NCBI RefSeq assembly: GCF_049844995.1
Contig: NZ_JBNCMC010000001.1
Coordinates: 186,001-250,000, forward strand
Direction: 5' to 3'
Length of the DNA stretch: 64,000 nucleotides
Origin: Luteimicrobium sp049844995
GTDB lineage: Bacteria > Actinomycetota > Actinomycetes > Actinomycetales > Cellulomonadaceae
Numbering within the stretch: position 1 is the stretch's first letter; every line of letters begins with the position of its first letter. The position numbers were made by a program, and so were the translations under genes. Below, one piece after another: positions 17,284-26,729 of the stretch. The notes beneath the pieces are model-generated. The model searched no databases. It was not told the DNA's origin and saw only the letters and a program-made list of their open reading frames with translations.

Positions 17284-18699
17284 TCACGCCAGGTCGGGAC
17301 CGGGCCCCTGCACGTCGGGCGGGGTGTGGTCCGCCCTGGCGCCCTGCCGGTCACCGGCGGGAGCGCCCGTGCCGAAGATCGTCGCGAGGTCGAGCTCGTT
17401 CGAGACGACGCCCGCGAGCCGCCGGACGCCCTCGCGGATCTGGTCGGGCGTGGGGTAGCAGAACGAGAGGCGCATGTGGTCGGCGCCCGACCCGTCCGCG
17501 TAGAACGCGGTACCGGGGACGTACGCGACGCGTGCGGTCACGGCGCGGGGCAGCATGTCCTTCGCGTCGAGCCCGTCGGGCAGGCGGACCCACGTGTAGA
17601 AGCCGCCGGCGGGAACCGTCCAGGACGCGGACGGGAGGTGCTCGGCGAGGGCGCCGACCATCGCGTCGCGCCGTTCGCGGTACAGCTCGCGGAACTGCTT
17701 GACCTGGCCCTGCCAGTCGCACGTCGACAGGTAGGTGGAGATCGCCATCTGCGACGCGTTCGACGGGCAGAGGATCGCCGCCTCCGAGGCGAGGACGAGC
17801 TTCTCGCGCACCGCGTGCGGGGCCACGGCCCAGCCGACGCGGTACCCGGGCGCGAACGTCTTGGAGAACGAGCCGAGGTAGACGACGCCGTCGGGGTGGT
17901 ACGACTGGAGTGCCGGGAGGGTCTCGCCGTCGAACCCGAGCAGGCCATACGGGTTGTCCTCGAGCACGAGCACACCGTGTCGCTGCGCGATGTCGACGAT
18001 GCGGGGCCGACGCTCGAGGGAGATCGACACCCCGCCCGGGTTGTGGAAGTTCGGGATGAGATACAGCAGCTTGACCGACTTGCCCGCCGCCTCGAGCCGG
18101 GTCAGCGTCTCCTCCAGCACCTCGGGGATGAGGCCGTGCTCGTCGATGGGGGAGTGGACGATCTCCGCCTGGTACCCGCGGAACACGCCGAGCGCGCCGA
18201 CGTACGACGGCGCCTCGGCCACGACGACGTCGCCCGGGTTGACGAAGATCCGCGTCACAAGGTCGAGGGCCTGCTGGGAGCCGGTGGTGACGACCACGTC
18301 GTCGGGGTGCGCGGACACGCCCTCGAGGCGCATGACCTCGATGATCTGCTCTCGGAGCGTCTCGTCGCCCTGGCCGCTGCCGTACTGCAGGGCGCTGGCG
18401 CCGTGGGTCGCGATCAGCTCGGCGACCGACGCCGCGATGGTGTCGAGCGGCAGGCCCTTGAGGTAGGGCATGCCCCCGGCGAGGGACACGACCTCGGGGC
18501 GGTTGGCGACGGCGAAGAGGGCGCGGATCTCGGAGGCGCGCATCCCGTGGGCGCGGTCGGCGTACGAGCCGAACCACGGGTCGAGCCGCGTTCCTGCCGG
18601 AGCCGGTGCGGAACCTGCCGCTGCCGTGCGCGCCGCCGCCGCGGCGGAGGCCACGGTCGGGGACGTCACGGGCTCGCGGGGACTCAGGTTCTCGGTCAC
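17284..18699 (-). CDS. PLP-dependent class I/II aminotransferase
   Basis: A 471-residue fold-type I aminotransferase resembling 2-aminoadipate transaminase (LysN) and MocR-like aminotransferase domains, here without a GntR DNA-binding domain. Motifs are VVSLAGGMP, QYGSGQGDETLREQI, VVTTGSQQALDLVTRIF, YLIPNFHNPGG, VLEDNPYGLLGF and the PLP lysine motif GSFSKTFAPGYRVGW. The C-terminal about 40 residues are a variable tail. The GTG start at 18699 lacks a clear ribosome-binding site and may be leaderless. Substrate specificity cannot be read from the sequence. Upstream lies the run of Ns. Confidence 0.85.
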   Translation of the reverse strand: MTENLSPREPVTSPTVASAAAAARTAAAGSAPAPAGTRLDPWFGSYADRAHGMRASEIRALFAVANRPEVVSLAGGMPYLKGLPLDTIAASVAELIATHGASALQYGSGQGDETLREQIIEVMRLEGVSAHPDDVVVTTGSQQALDLVTRIFVNPGDVVVAEAPSYVGALGVFRGYQAEIVHSPIDEHGLIPEVLEETLTRLEAAGKSVKLLYLIPNFHNPGGVSISLERRPRIVDIAQRHGVLVLEDNPYGLLGFDGETLPALQSYHPDGVVYLGSFSKTFAPGYRVGWAVAPHAVREKLVLASEAAILCPSNASQMAISTYLSTCDWQGQVKQFRELYRERRDAMVGALAEHLPSASWTVPAGGFYTWVRLPDGLDAKDMLPRAVTARVAYVPGTAFYADGSGADHMRLSFCYPTPDQIREGVRRLAGVVSNELDLATIFGTGAPAGDRQGARADHTPPDVQGPGPDLA

Positions 18700-18802
18700 G
18701 TTGCCAGTGTCGCACGGGCCTCGTGACGAGAACGTGAAGACGGCCGGTGGCCCCCGGTGACACCGGGACCGGCGGCCCCGGCCGGGCTTTGGAGGCGGGG
18801 GG

Positions 18803-18812
18803 NNNNNNNNNN
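18803..18812. other. Run of 10 Ns (assembly gap)
   Basis: Ten undefined bases lie inside an extremely GC-rich, hairpin-prone spacer between trxA and the aminotransferase. This looks like a scaffold join or an unreadable hairpin; the true length may differ. No gene is evident in the 18700-18928 spacer. Confidence 0.95.
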
Positions 18813-18928
18813 CCGCGGGGCCCGCGTCACGCCCCGGTCACCCGGCCGGGGCCCCCCGCACCCCGGGCCCCCGGCGCCCCCGGCCGTCGATGTCAGGCGG
18901 GTCGCGACGCGGCCCGGGTGACCTGAGG

Positions 18929-19270
18929 TCAGGCCTCGGCGCCCGCGAGGACGGTGTCGATCTCCTCGGCGAGGGCCCGCTTGGGGCGGCCGCCGACGAG
19001 GGAGCGGACGAGCTCGCCGCCGCGGTAGAAGTTCAGGGTCGGGATCGACACGACCCCATACGCGGCGGTGACCTGCGGGTTCGCGTCGGTGTCGAGCTTG
19101 ACGACCTTGACCTTGCCGTCGTACTCCTGCGCGAGCTCCTCGAGGATCGGGGCGACCTGGCGGCACGGGCCGCACCACTCGGCCCAGAAGTCGACCAGGA
19201 CGGGGACGTCGGACTCCAGCACGTCGGCCTTGAACGAGTCGTCGGTGACGGGGGCGGTGAAGTCACCCAT
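18929..19270 (-). CDS. trxA: Thioredoxin
   Basis: A 113-residue cytoplasmic thioredoxin that reduces protein disulfides. The active site WCGPC has cysteines at residues 33 and 36, followed by the conserved cis-proline motif SIPTL. Full family length. ATG 19270 is preceded by a strong GGAGG. It is 69 bp downstream of trxB in the same direction, so the reductase and its substrate are probably co-transcribed. Confidence 0.96.
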   Translation of the reverse strand: MGDFTAPVTDDSFKADVLESDVPVLVDFWAEWCGPCRQVAPILEELAQEYDGKVKVVKLDTDANPQVTAAYGVVSIPTLNFYRGGELVRSLVGGRPKRALAEEIDTVLAGAEA

Positions 19271-19339
19271 GGGAACCTCCGGTGAGAGACGGGGCCGGCC
19301 GTGCGGGGTCGGCGTCGGGACGGTAGGACGTAGTGCCGT

Positions 19340-20356
19340 TCAGGCGAGGACCGCGGTGACAGCCTGCTCGGGCAGTGACGCGGTGCCGGTGACCTCGTCG
19401 AGGTAGGCCTGCGCGTCGAGGGCCGCCGAGCAGCCGGAGCCCGCGGCTGTGATGGCCTGACGGTAGGTGTGGTCCACGGCGTCGCCGCACGCGAAGACGC
19501 CGGGCAGGTTCGTGCGGGTCGTGCGGCCCTGGACCAGGATGTAGCCGTTCTCGTCCAGGTCGACCTGACCCTTGACGAGGTCGGTGCGCGGCTCGTGCCC
19601 GATCGCGACGAACAGGCCCGTCACGTCGAGCTCGCGCTCGTCGCCGGTGACGGTGTCGCGCAGGGTCAGGCGCTCGACCTTCGCGTCGCCGTGCACGCCC
19701 ACGACCTCGCTGTTCCACGCGAAGTCGAGCTTCGGGTCCGCGGCCGCACGGTCGGCCATGATCTTGGAGGCACGGAGCTGGTCGCGGCGGTGGACCATGA
19801 CGACCTTCGACGCGAACCGCGTCAGGAACGTCGCCTCCTCGACCGCCGAGTCGCCGCCACCGACGACCGCGATGACCTGGTCACGGAAGAAGAACCCGTC
19901 ACAGGTCGCGCACCACGACACGCCGCGGCCCGAGAGCCGCTTCTCGCCCTCCAGGCCCAGCTCGCGGTACGCGGACCCGGTCGCGAGGATCACGGCCTTG
20001 GCCGTGTACGTCTCACCGATCGCCGTGCGGATGACCTTGACGTCGCCGTCGAGCTCGACCTCGGTCGCGTCGTCCCACTCGATCTGGGCACCGAACCGCT
20101 CGGCCTGCTTCTGCATCGACTCCATCAGCTCGGGCCCGAGGACGCCGTCGGGGAAGCCGGGGAAGTTCTCCACGTCGGTCGTGTTCATCAGCGCGCCGCC
20201 CGCGGTCACCGAGCCCGCGAGGACCAGCGGGTTGAAGCCCGCCCGCGCCGCGTACACGGCAGCGGTATAGCCGGCCGGCCCGGAGCCGATGATGACGATC
20301 TCGCGGGGGGTCGTGTCGGGGACGACGGCGGGCGTCGTGGGCGTGCTGTCGGTCAC
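19340..20356 (-). CDS. trxB: Thioredoxin-disulfide reductase
   Basis: A 338-residue flavoprotein that transfers electrons from NADPH to thioredoxin. It shows the FAD motif IIGSGPAGYTAAVYAARAG (near residue 22), the redox motif WCATCDG (cysteines 149 and 152), the NADPH-binding VVGGGDSAVEEA and the C-terminal FAD motif GVFACGDAVDHTYRQAITAAGSG. Full length. It starts with GTG 20356, directly upstream of trxA. Confidence 0.96.
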   Translation of the reverse strand: MTDSTPTTPAVVPDTTPREIVIIGSGPAGYTAAVYAARAGFNPLVLAGSVTAGGALMNTTDVENFPGFPDGVLGPELMESMQKQAERFGAQIEWDDATEVELDGDVKVIRTAIGETYTAKAVILATGSAYRELGLEGEKRLSGRGVSWCATCDGFFFRDQVIAVVGGGDSAVEEATFLTRFASKVVMVHRRDQLRASKIMADRAAADPKLDFAWNSEVVGVHGDAKVERLTLRDTVTGDERELDVTGLFVAIGHEPRTDLVKGQVDLDENGYILVQGRTTRTNLPGVFACGDAVDHTYRQAITAAGSGCSAALDAQAYLDEVTGTASLPEQAVTAVLA

Positions 20357-20501
20357 TGCTGCTCCTCGGGTGTGTCGCCGCCTTCAACCACGGCCTGCCC
20401 CCCATTGTTCCGTCTCCGCGGACGACGGCGCACGCGACCCGGCCGCGCGTCCTCCGGACGGTCCGGCGGCACAGGCGACAGGTTGGCGGCCCCCTCCCGG
20501 C

Positions 20502-22364
20502 TCAGGAGATCTGGATCTCGTTGAGCTCGACGCGGTTCTTGCCCTCCTGGGTCTTCGGCAGCACGTCGATCCACAGGACGAAGCGCTTGGCGGTGACCGG
20601 CTGGTCGAAGCTGAGGGTGGTCTCCGTCGAGAAGCTCGCCGAGGCGAGGACCGTGCCGTCGGTGGGATGGTCGGCGTCGGTCGCGCGCACCTCGACGTGG
20701 CCGCCCTGGTTGTTGGTGTCGAGGACGATCCGCGTGACAGGGGCAGCCTTCTCGAGCGTGATCTCGTAGCCCACGCCCGACTTCAGCCCGGAGAACTGCT
20801 GCGTGTTGTAGGTCCGCGTGTACCAGTACGTCTTGAGGTCGCCGTCGAACGCACGGTCGGCCGCCTCGGGGTGCTCGTTCTGGTCGCCCTGGGGCGGCGG
20901 GTCGACCTGCGCGCCCTTGGCGATGACGGGACGGACGTCCTGCTGCGGCTCCTGCGTGGCCTCGGGCGTGGAGCCCGGTGTCGTGGTCGGCTGCGGTGCG
21001 GCGGCCGCGGGGGTCGCCCTCTGCTGGTAGACGAGCGCGGGCTTGAAGCCGTGGGTCAGGCCGACGACGGCGAACACCGTCGCGACGACGACGCCCGCGG
21101 TGAACAGCGCGAGGACCACCCGCGTGGGGTCGAACCGGTGGCGCTCGACCTCCTCGGCCGACTTGGGCAGCCGGTCGCGCGAGAGACGCGGAGGCTCGGG
21201 CTGGAACGGCGCGTTCGCACCGGGCCACCCGCCGTCGGGACCGTTCGGGCCGCCGCCGCCCGGCGCCGCCGCCCAGGCGGCGGCCTGAGCGGGGGGCACG
21301 GGAGCGGCGCCCGCCTGCTCCCATGCGGCGGGTGCCGGCGTCGGTGCGGCGAACGTGGGCGCGGCGAGCGTCGCGCCCCCGACGCCCGAGGGGTCGCGCA
21401 CGACCGCTCCTCCGACGCCCGCGGCGGACGCTGCTCCGGCGGTGGCCGCAGCGGCGCCCGGGTGCAGGACCGACTCGCGCGCGGGCGCCCCTGACGGACG
21501 GTCGGCCGACGTGGACTCCACGGGTGCGGAGACGGGCGGGGCGGAGGCGGCCGGCGCCTCGGACGGGAGCGCGCTCCACGGCTCGAGCGCGGCGACGACC
21601 TCCGCGGGCGAGTGCGGGCCGGTGCCCGTGGTGAACGTCGCTGCGCACAGCGTCACGAGGTCGCCCGGCGCCTGCGGCGCGAGCTGGTCGAGGCCGACGG
21701 GCGCGCCGTCGCGGGAGCGGGGGGCCGGCGTCGGGCGCGGCGCGTCGGCCGCGAGCCAGCCGCCGTCGAGCGCGGTGCCCGGCCAGCGGCCGCTCTGCAG
21801 GTGGTAGAGCAGCCCGACGAGGGCGTCGGCGTCCCGCCGCGACCCGACGTCACCGTCGGGATCCTCCCGGCCCACCACGGGGCCGTCGACGCCGAGGCCG
21901 GTGACGACCACCCGGGTCCCGACGATGCGCACGGCCTCCGGGCGCAGCGCCCAGTGGTGAAGCCCGCGGCGGCGCGCCGACTCGAGCGCGGCGGCGGCCT
22001 CCCCGACGATCGTGCGCGCGACGCTCGCGCTGAACGGCGCGGCTGCGACGAGCTCGCCGACGGTGCGCCCCTGGACCTGCTCGGTGACGACGTAGGGCAC
22101 CTCGGTGCCGGGGCCGCCGAGCGAGTCGGCGAGGCGGTCGACGCCGACGTCGAGCACGCGCAGGAGGCGTGGATCGCTCACGAGCGCGGCCCGGCGCGCG
22201 GCGTCGAGGGTCGCGGCGACGTGGGGGCCCGACGGCAGCACGACGCGGACCTCGCGGCCGAGCACCTGGTCCTCGGCGGCCCAGACGGCCACGTTCGTCA
22301 GGTCGTGCGGCAGTGGCGCGGTGAGCGCGTATCGCGCGACGAGCGTGGTCCCGATGTCCGTCAC
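20502..22364 (-). CDS. Membrane pseudokinase with extracellular discoidin-like domain, MurJ partner
   Basis: A 620-residue protein with an N-terminal protein-kinase-like domain (to about residue 250). It appears inactive: the catalytic-loop position reads HWALRPEAV instead of HRDLKPEN, and no DFG is seen. An Ala/Pro-rich linker, one membrane segment (VVLALFTAGVVVATVFAVVGL, near 430-450) and a C-terminal galactose-binding-like region (AFDGDLKTYWYTRTYN...YEITLEKAAPVTRIVLDT) follow. This order matches the C-terminal half of mycobacterial MviN, where it is fused to MurJ and its phosphorylated pseudokinase recruits FhaA. Here it is a separate gene 76 bp after murJ. GTG 22364 has a GAGGA site; the ATG at 22412 lacks one. 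The functional parallel is inference. Confidence 0.75.
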   Translation of the reverse strand: MTDIGTTLVARYALTAPLPHDLTNVAVWAAEDQVLGREVRVVLPSGPHVAATLDAARRAALVSDPRLLRVLDVGVDRLADSLGGPGTEVPYVVTEQVQGRTVGELVAAAPFSASVARTIVGEAAAALESARRRGLHHWALRPEAVRIVGTRVVVTGLGVDGPVVGREDPDGDVGSRRDADALVGLLYHLQSGRWPGTALDGGWLAADAPRPTPAPRSRDGAPVGLDQLAPQAPGDLVTLCAATFTTGTGPHSPAEVVAALEPWSALPSEAPAASAPPVSAPVESTSADRPSGAPARESVLHPGAAAATAGAASAAGVGGAVVRDPSGVGGATLAAPTFAAPTPAPAAWEQAGAAPVPPAQAAAWAAAPGGGGPNGPDGGWPGANAPFQPEPPRLSRDRLPKSAEEVERHRFDPTRVVLALFTAGVVVATVFAVVGLTHGFKPALVYQQRATPAAAAPQPTTTPGSTPEATQEPQQDVRPVIAKGAQVDPPPQGDQNEHPEAADRAFDGDLKTYWYTRTYNTQQFSGLKSGVGYEITLEKAAPVTRIVLDTNNQGGHVEVRATDADHPTDGTVLASASFSTETTLSFDQPVTAKRFVLWIDVLPKTQEGKNRVELNEIQIS

Positions 22365-22440
22365 GTGTCCTCGCTGTGTTCGTCGGCCGGCGTGCGCGTT
22401 CATCGTACGCATCGGCGTCAGGTCGAGCCTGGAGGCTCGG

Positions 22441-24273
22441 TCATCGACGCGCGACCCTGCGCAGCTTGTTCACGAAAGGTGCCAGGAGGTCCGACAGCTC
22501 GGTGACGCGAAGCAGGCGGAGTCCGGCGAAGTACACCACCGTCATGACCACGCCGGCGACGACGACGGTGACGAGCGCGCCGATCCAGGACGCCGTGCCG
22601 TCGCCCGGCAGCGCCCACAGGGCGACCGCGCCGACCGCGGCGGCGAGGAGCGTCGCGACGACCACGCGGGCGTGCTGGCTGAGCACGCGCGGCCCGTCGA
22701 GCCCGTGGAGCAGGCGCGAGACGCCGGCCGTGCGCAGGAGGACGGTCGCGGTGTTGGACACTGCCATCGCGACGCCGATGCCGACCACCCACAGGCGCGG
22801 GGGCAGCACGAGCGTCCCCAGCCATGACAGGAGGACGAGCAGGCCCGTGGCGGGCACCTGGATCCAGAAGACGGTGCGGCCGTCCTCGAACGCGAAGTAC
22901 ACCCACTTCATGAGGACCATGCCACCGAGCCCCACGAGCCCGAACGCCATGGCGGCGAGGACCTGGGCGATCGCCTGCGTGTCGGCGGCGCCGGCCGAGG
23001 GCACGAGGAGCTTGGTGAGCGGTCCGGCGAGGATCGCGACGACGGCGGTCGCGAAGAAGGTGAACACGCCCACGGTGCGCAGCCCGTGGGACAGGAGCCG
23101 GCGGACGGCGTCGAGGTCGGTCTTGGCCGCGGCGGCGGCGATGCCCGTGAACAGCGCGGTCGCGATCGACACCGTGACGAGCGAGTGCGGGAGCAGGTAG
23201 ATCATCAGGGCCTGCGAGTAGGCGGCGTTGCCGGCCACGTGGGTCCCGTCCGCGGCGCCGGACGCGGACGACGCGAACCGCGTGACGAACGCGATCCCGA
23301 TCTGCTCGAGCAGCACCGCGAGGAACGTCCAGCCCGCCACGTTGCCGGCGGACCGCATCCCGATGCCGTGGACGCCGAGCCGGAGGTGCCAGCGGAACCC
23401 CCGCCGGTACAGGGGCACGAAGAGGATGAGCGCCTGCGCGGCGATACCCGCCGTCGCGGTCCCCGCGAGCAGCGCGATCTGCGGCCCGTCCCAGGTGGTG
23501 ACGTCCGCCGTCGCGCCGCCCTTGACGTACGGGCCGTACACGGCGATGTAGACGAGCGTGCCCGCGATCGCGACGACGTTGTTGAGCACGGGCGCCCACA
23601 TGAACGGCCCGAACTGCCCGCGTGCGTTGAGGACCTGCCCGAGCAGCGTGTAGATGCCGTAGAAGAACAGCTGCGGGATGCACCAGAACGCGAAGGCGAC
23701 GGCGAGGTGCAGCTGGTCCGTCGACCAGCCCTTGGTGTAGAAGCCGACGACGGCGCTCGCGCCCAGCGTGAGGATCGCGGTGATCGCGACGAGCGCGAGC
23801 CCGGCGAGGGTGAGCAGCTTGTCGAGGCGCTCCTGGGCGTTGCGCGCCTGGTAGGCGCGGATGATCTGCGGCACGAGGACGGCGTTGAGCACGCCGCCCG
23901 CGAGGATCGCGAACAGGATGTTGGGGAGCTTGTTCGCGACGTCGAAGGCGTTGGCGACGTCGCCGGTCACGCCGACGGCCGCGACCAGCACGATGTTGCG
24001 CACGAGCCCGAGCACGCGGGACACCGCGGTGCCGGCCGCCATGAGCGCGGTGCTGCGGCCCAGCGACGCCTGGGCGCCGGTGGCGGTCTCAGGCTCTGCG
24101 CCGGCCGCCGGCTCCCCGGGCACCCCGGCGCCGTCGGGCGCGGGACCGGTGGTGCCGTCCGCCCGGACGACCGGGATCGGGATCGTCGCGGCCTCGAGGT
24201 ACGCCTCTTCGAGCGCGGGCACCTCGATGTCGCCCAGCGCCGCGCGGCCCGCGACGTCGACGTCGTCGCCCAC
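22441..24273 (-). CDS. murJ: Lipid II flippase MurJ
   Basis: A MurJ/MviN-family polytopic membrane protein of 610 residues that would flip lipid II across the membrane for peptidoglycan synthesis. A variable cytoplasmic N-terminus of about 70 residues is followed by the conserved start (STALMAAGTAVSRVLGLVRNIVL), DVANAFDVANKLPNILFAILAGG and 13-14 hydrophobic helices. GTG 24273 is the only ATG/GTG/TTG in this frame between the upstream stop and the conserved region. The sequence upstream of it (APSRAPKPWERRAQAQ) also looks codon-like, so a non-canonical start is possible. It is followed by the pseudokinase gene and preceded by the DUF6049 gene. Confidence 0.93.
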   Translation of the reverse strand: MGDDVDVAGRAALGDIEVPALEEAYLEAATIPIPVVRADGTTGPAPDGAGVPGEPAAGAEPETATGAQASLGRSTALMAAGTAVSRVLGLVRNIVLVAAVGVTGDVANAFDVANKLPNILFAILAGGVLNAVLVPQIIRAYQARNAQERLDKLLTLAGLALVAITAILTLGASAVVGFYTKGWSTDQLHLAVAFAFWCIPQLFFYGIYTLLGQVLNARGQFGPFMWAPVLNNVVAIAGTLVYIAVYGPYVKGGATADVTTWDGPQIALLAGTATAGIAAQALILFVPLYRRGFRWHLRLGVHGIGMRSAGNVAGWTFLAVLLEQIGIAFVTRFASSASGAADGTHVAGNAAYSQALMIYLLPHSLVTVSIATALFTGIAAAAAKTDLDAVRRLLSHGLRTVGVFTFFATAVVAILAGPLTKLLVPSAGAADTQAIAQVLAAMAFGLVGLGGMVLMKWVYFAFEDGRTVFWIQVPATGLLVLLSWLGTLVLPPRLWVVGIGVAMAVSNTATVLLRTAGVSRLLHGLDGPRVLSQHARVVVATLLAAAVGAVALWALPGDGTASWIGALVTVVVAGVVMTVVYFAGLRLLRVTELSDLLAPFVNKLRRVARR

Positions 24274-24374
24274 GACGTCGGGCTGGCTCGCCCAGCGCGC
24301 GTCACCACCCCCCGCGCGCTGCGCCTGCGCCCGGCGTTCCCACGGCTTGGGCGCGCGCGACGGCGCGGACCCGC

Positions 24375-26729
24375 TCAGGCGGGGCCGCTGCGGCCGGCGT
24401 GCGTGGCGGGGTCCGATGGCTGGTCCTCACTGGTGCTGGGTGCGGGGTCGTGGCGTGCGGGAGCGTGGTCCGGTGGTGCGGGGACCTCGGGCGACGGTGG
24501 GCCCGGAGGACCGACGGTACCGGGCGACGACGGTGCCACGGGGACCTGGCCCGTCGCCTCGGGCGTGCCGGCGACCTCAGCCTCGGGTGCCTGCGCGCGC
24601 GTCACGCGGGCGCTGGACCGTCCGCGACGCACCGTACGCCAGATCCCTGCGACCAGCCCGAGCCCCAGCAGCACGACGATCACCGTCGTGGCGACCGTCT
24701 CCCAGGACGCGCGCACCCGGACGTCGAACGCGGGCGCCGTCGTGATGCTGCTGCCGCCGGGTGTGAGGAGCTCCACGTATGCGGACACGTTGCCGTTGCC
24801 GATGGCGCGGACGGGCACGCCCACGGTTGCGCTGTCGTGCGCGGCAACCGTGACCTCGGGCGTCTTGAGCACGCTGAGCTTGGGGTCGGTGGAGTGCAGC
24901 TCGACCCGGACGCGCGCGGGCTGGTCGAGCTGGTTGCGCACCGTGACGGGCAGGTCGCCCTGCGCGCTGATGATGTTGAGGGTGCTCCCGCCGACCACGG
25001 AGACGCTGCTCGTGACGGCGCGCGCCGCCTGGAGCGCCGCGCGGACGGCCTCGGTGCGCGCGGTGGTGTCCGAGCGGGAGGCGACGGCGAGCGGCGCGAG
25101 CGTGTCGGCCTCGATCGGGGCGGTCAGGGCGGTGGGGTCGTCGGCCACGGTCGCGAACCGGCCGACGGACGTCCGGGCGCTGAGGAGCGCGTCCACGGAG
25201 TCGGGGTCGAGCTCCTTGCTCGACGCCGCCGCGGCCACGGGCGCCCGCCGCGCCACGTCGTCGGGCTGCGCCTTCGCGAGGGTGCTGAGCGGCTGCAGCG
25301 CGATCCACGGGACGGCGGCCAGGGCGTCGAGCTCGGCGGACGCCGTGGCGGGGTCCGGGTCCCAGGTGCGGGGGAGCGTGGCGAGGAGCTGCGCGGCGTC
25401 CGCGGGGTCGGCGTCGGCCTGGCGTGCGACGACGGCCGTCTGGGCGAGGACGAGCTGGAGCGCGGTGGCCGTGTCGTCCGACCGGGCGAGCAGCGAGCTG
25501 AGCTGGTCGTCCGCGACCAGGGCGGTCGCGTCCCCGGCGTCGGTCTCGACGGTCGTGACGGCGTCCGGGGTCTTCGACGTCGGGGCGACCGGCGACAGGG
25601 AGCCGTCCTCGGTGCTGCGGGTGAGGACGAGCGGGCGGTCCGAGCGGACGGCCGCGGCGAAGGTGACCTTGTCGGGCGTGCCCGTCGCCGGCCACGCGAG
25701 GCCGTCGTTCCAGACCCTCCGCAGGTCGGTCTCGGTCTCGGACGCGCCGCAGCGCGCCGTCGTCACGGCGCTCGAGCCCCGGGGGAGGTCGTGGCCGGCG
25801 TGGGCGAGCGCCGAGGCGTCCGTGTCGAACGCGGGCAGGAGGTACGTGTCGTGGGACTTCGCGAGCGAGCAGACCTCGCGGGCCCAGCTCGCCGCGCCGC
25901 CGCCCGCCGTGGACGCGGACGCCACGAGCGCCGGGTCCGCGACCCAGGTGACGCCGGCGGCGGCTGAGGTGGCGTCGACGACGCGGCCGAGGCGGCCCGA
26001 CGTCGCCGCCTCGAGCGCGGTCGTGCTCGCCTTGTCGTCGGCGGCATCGAGGGCGGGGCCGGTGATGGGCACGGCCACGGACAGGTTCACGGGTGTCACG
26101 GTCTCCGACGAGCCGGCCGCGCCGTCCGCCCCCACCGGGTACCAGAGCAGGAACGAGCGCACCACGGCGAGGCGGGGCGCCGTCGTCGGCGAGGTGCCGG
26201 CCCCGTCGGTGATCGTGACCGCGAGGGGACGGGGGCCCCAGACGGCCGTCAGGCCGAGCGTCGCGGCGTCCGCGGTGACGGTCGCGCGCCACGTCGCGCC
26301 CGGCGCGAGGGCGTGCGGGTCGTCCTCGGCCGCGAGGACCGGGCCGACGTCAGCGTCCGGCGCGGCCTCCGCCCACGTCTCGACGTCCGCCCGCGTCGAC
26401 GGGCGGTAGCGGTTGAGCGAGAGCGAGGCGCGTGGCTCCGCGATCGCCTTCTTCGTGCCGTTGTGCACCTCGACGACGACGGTCACGTCCTCGCCCGGTC
26501 GCGCGACCGCGGGGCTGATGCTCACCAGGGTCGCGGTGACGGCTGCCTTCGTGGCCGACGGCACGCTGGCCGCCGTGGCGCTGGTGGTGGCGCTGCCGGT
26601 CATGGCGCCGCCCGGGGTGCCCGCGGTCGCCGTGGTCGTCGGCAGGAACACGCCCGCGAGCACCGCGAGCAGCAGCGCGGCGAGGGCCGACCGTGCCGTC
26701 CGCGCAGTCGGGGCGGGCCGCCGCCTCAT
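24375..26729 (-). CDS. DUF6049-family secreted/membrane-anchored protein
   Basis: A 784-residue surface protein. It has a signal peptide (RRRPAPTARTARSALAALLLAVLAG, residues 2-26 or so), a long extracellular Ala/Thr/Val-rich region with a beta-sandwich-like N-terminal part (LVSISPAVARPGEDVTVVVEVHN), and a second strand-rich part near residues 590-670. One membrane segment (TVIVVLLGLGLVAGIW, about 680-698) is followed by a Pro-rich cytoplasmic tail. It matches the actinobacterial DUF6049 proteins next to murJ; function unknown, cell-envelope role inferred. ATG 26729 overlaps the Nudix stop by four bases (ATGA). The open frame continues far upstream as a shadow. Confidence 0.75.
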   Translation of the reverse strand: MRRRPAPTARTARSALAALLLAVLAGVFLPTTTATAGTPGGAMTGSATTSATAASVPSATKAAVTATLVSISPAVARPGEDVTVVVEVHNGTKKAIAEPRASLSLNRYRPSTRADVETWAEAAPDADVGPVLAAEDDPHALAPGATWRATVTADAATLGLTAVWGPRPLAVTITDGAGTSPTTAPRLAVVRSFLLWYPVGADGAAGSSETVTPVNLSVAVPITGPALDAADDKASTTALEAATSGRLGRVVDATSAAAGVTWVADPALVASASTAGGGAASWAREVCSLAKSHDTYLLPAFDTDASALAHAGHDLPRGSSAVTTARCGASETETDLRRVWNDGLAWPATGTPDKVTFAAAVRSDRPLVLTRSTEDGSLSPVAPTSKTPDAVTTVETDAGDATALVADDQLSSLLARSDDTATALQLVLAQTAVVARQADADPADAAQLLATLPRTWDPDPATASAELDALAAVPWIALQPLSTLAKAQPDDVARRAPVAAAASSKELDPDSVDALLSARTSVGRFATVADDPTALTAPIEADTLAPLAVASRSDTTARTEAVRAALQAARAVTSSVSVVGGSTLNIISAQGDLPVTVRNQLDQPARVRVELHSTDPKLSVLKTPEVTVAAHDSATVGVPVRAIGNGNVSAYVELLTPGGSSITTAPAFDVRVRASWETVATTVIVVLLGLGLVAGIWRTVRRGRSSARVTRAQAPEAEVAGTPEATGQVPVAPSSPGTVGPPGPPSPEVPAPPDHAPARHDPAPSTSEDQPSDPATHAGRSGPA

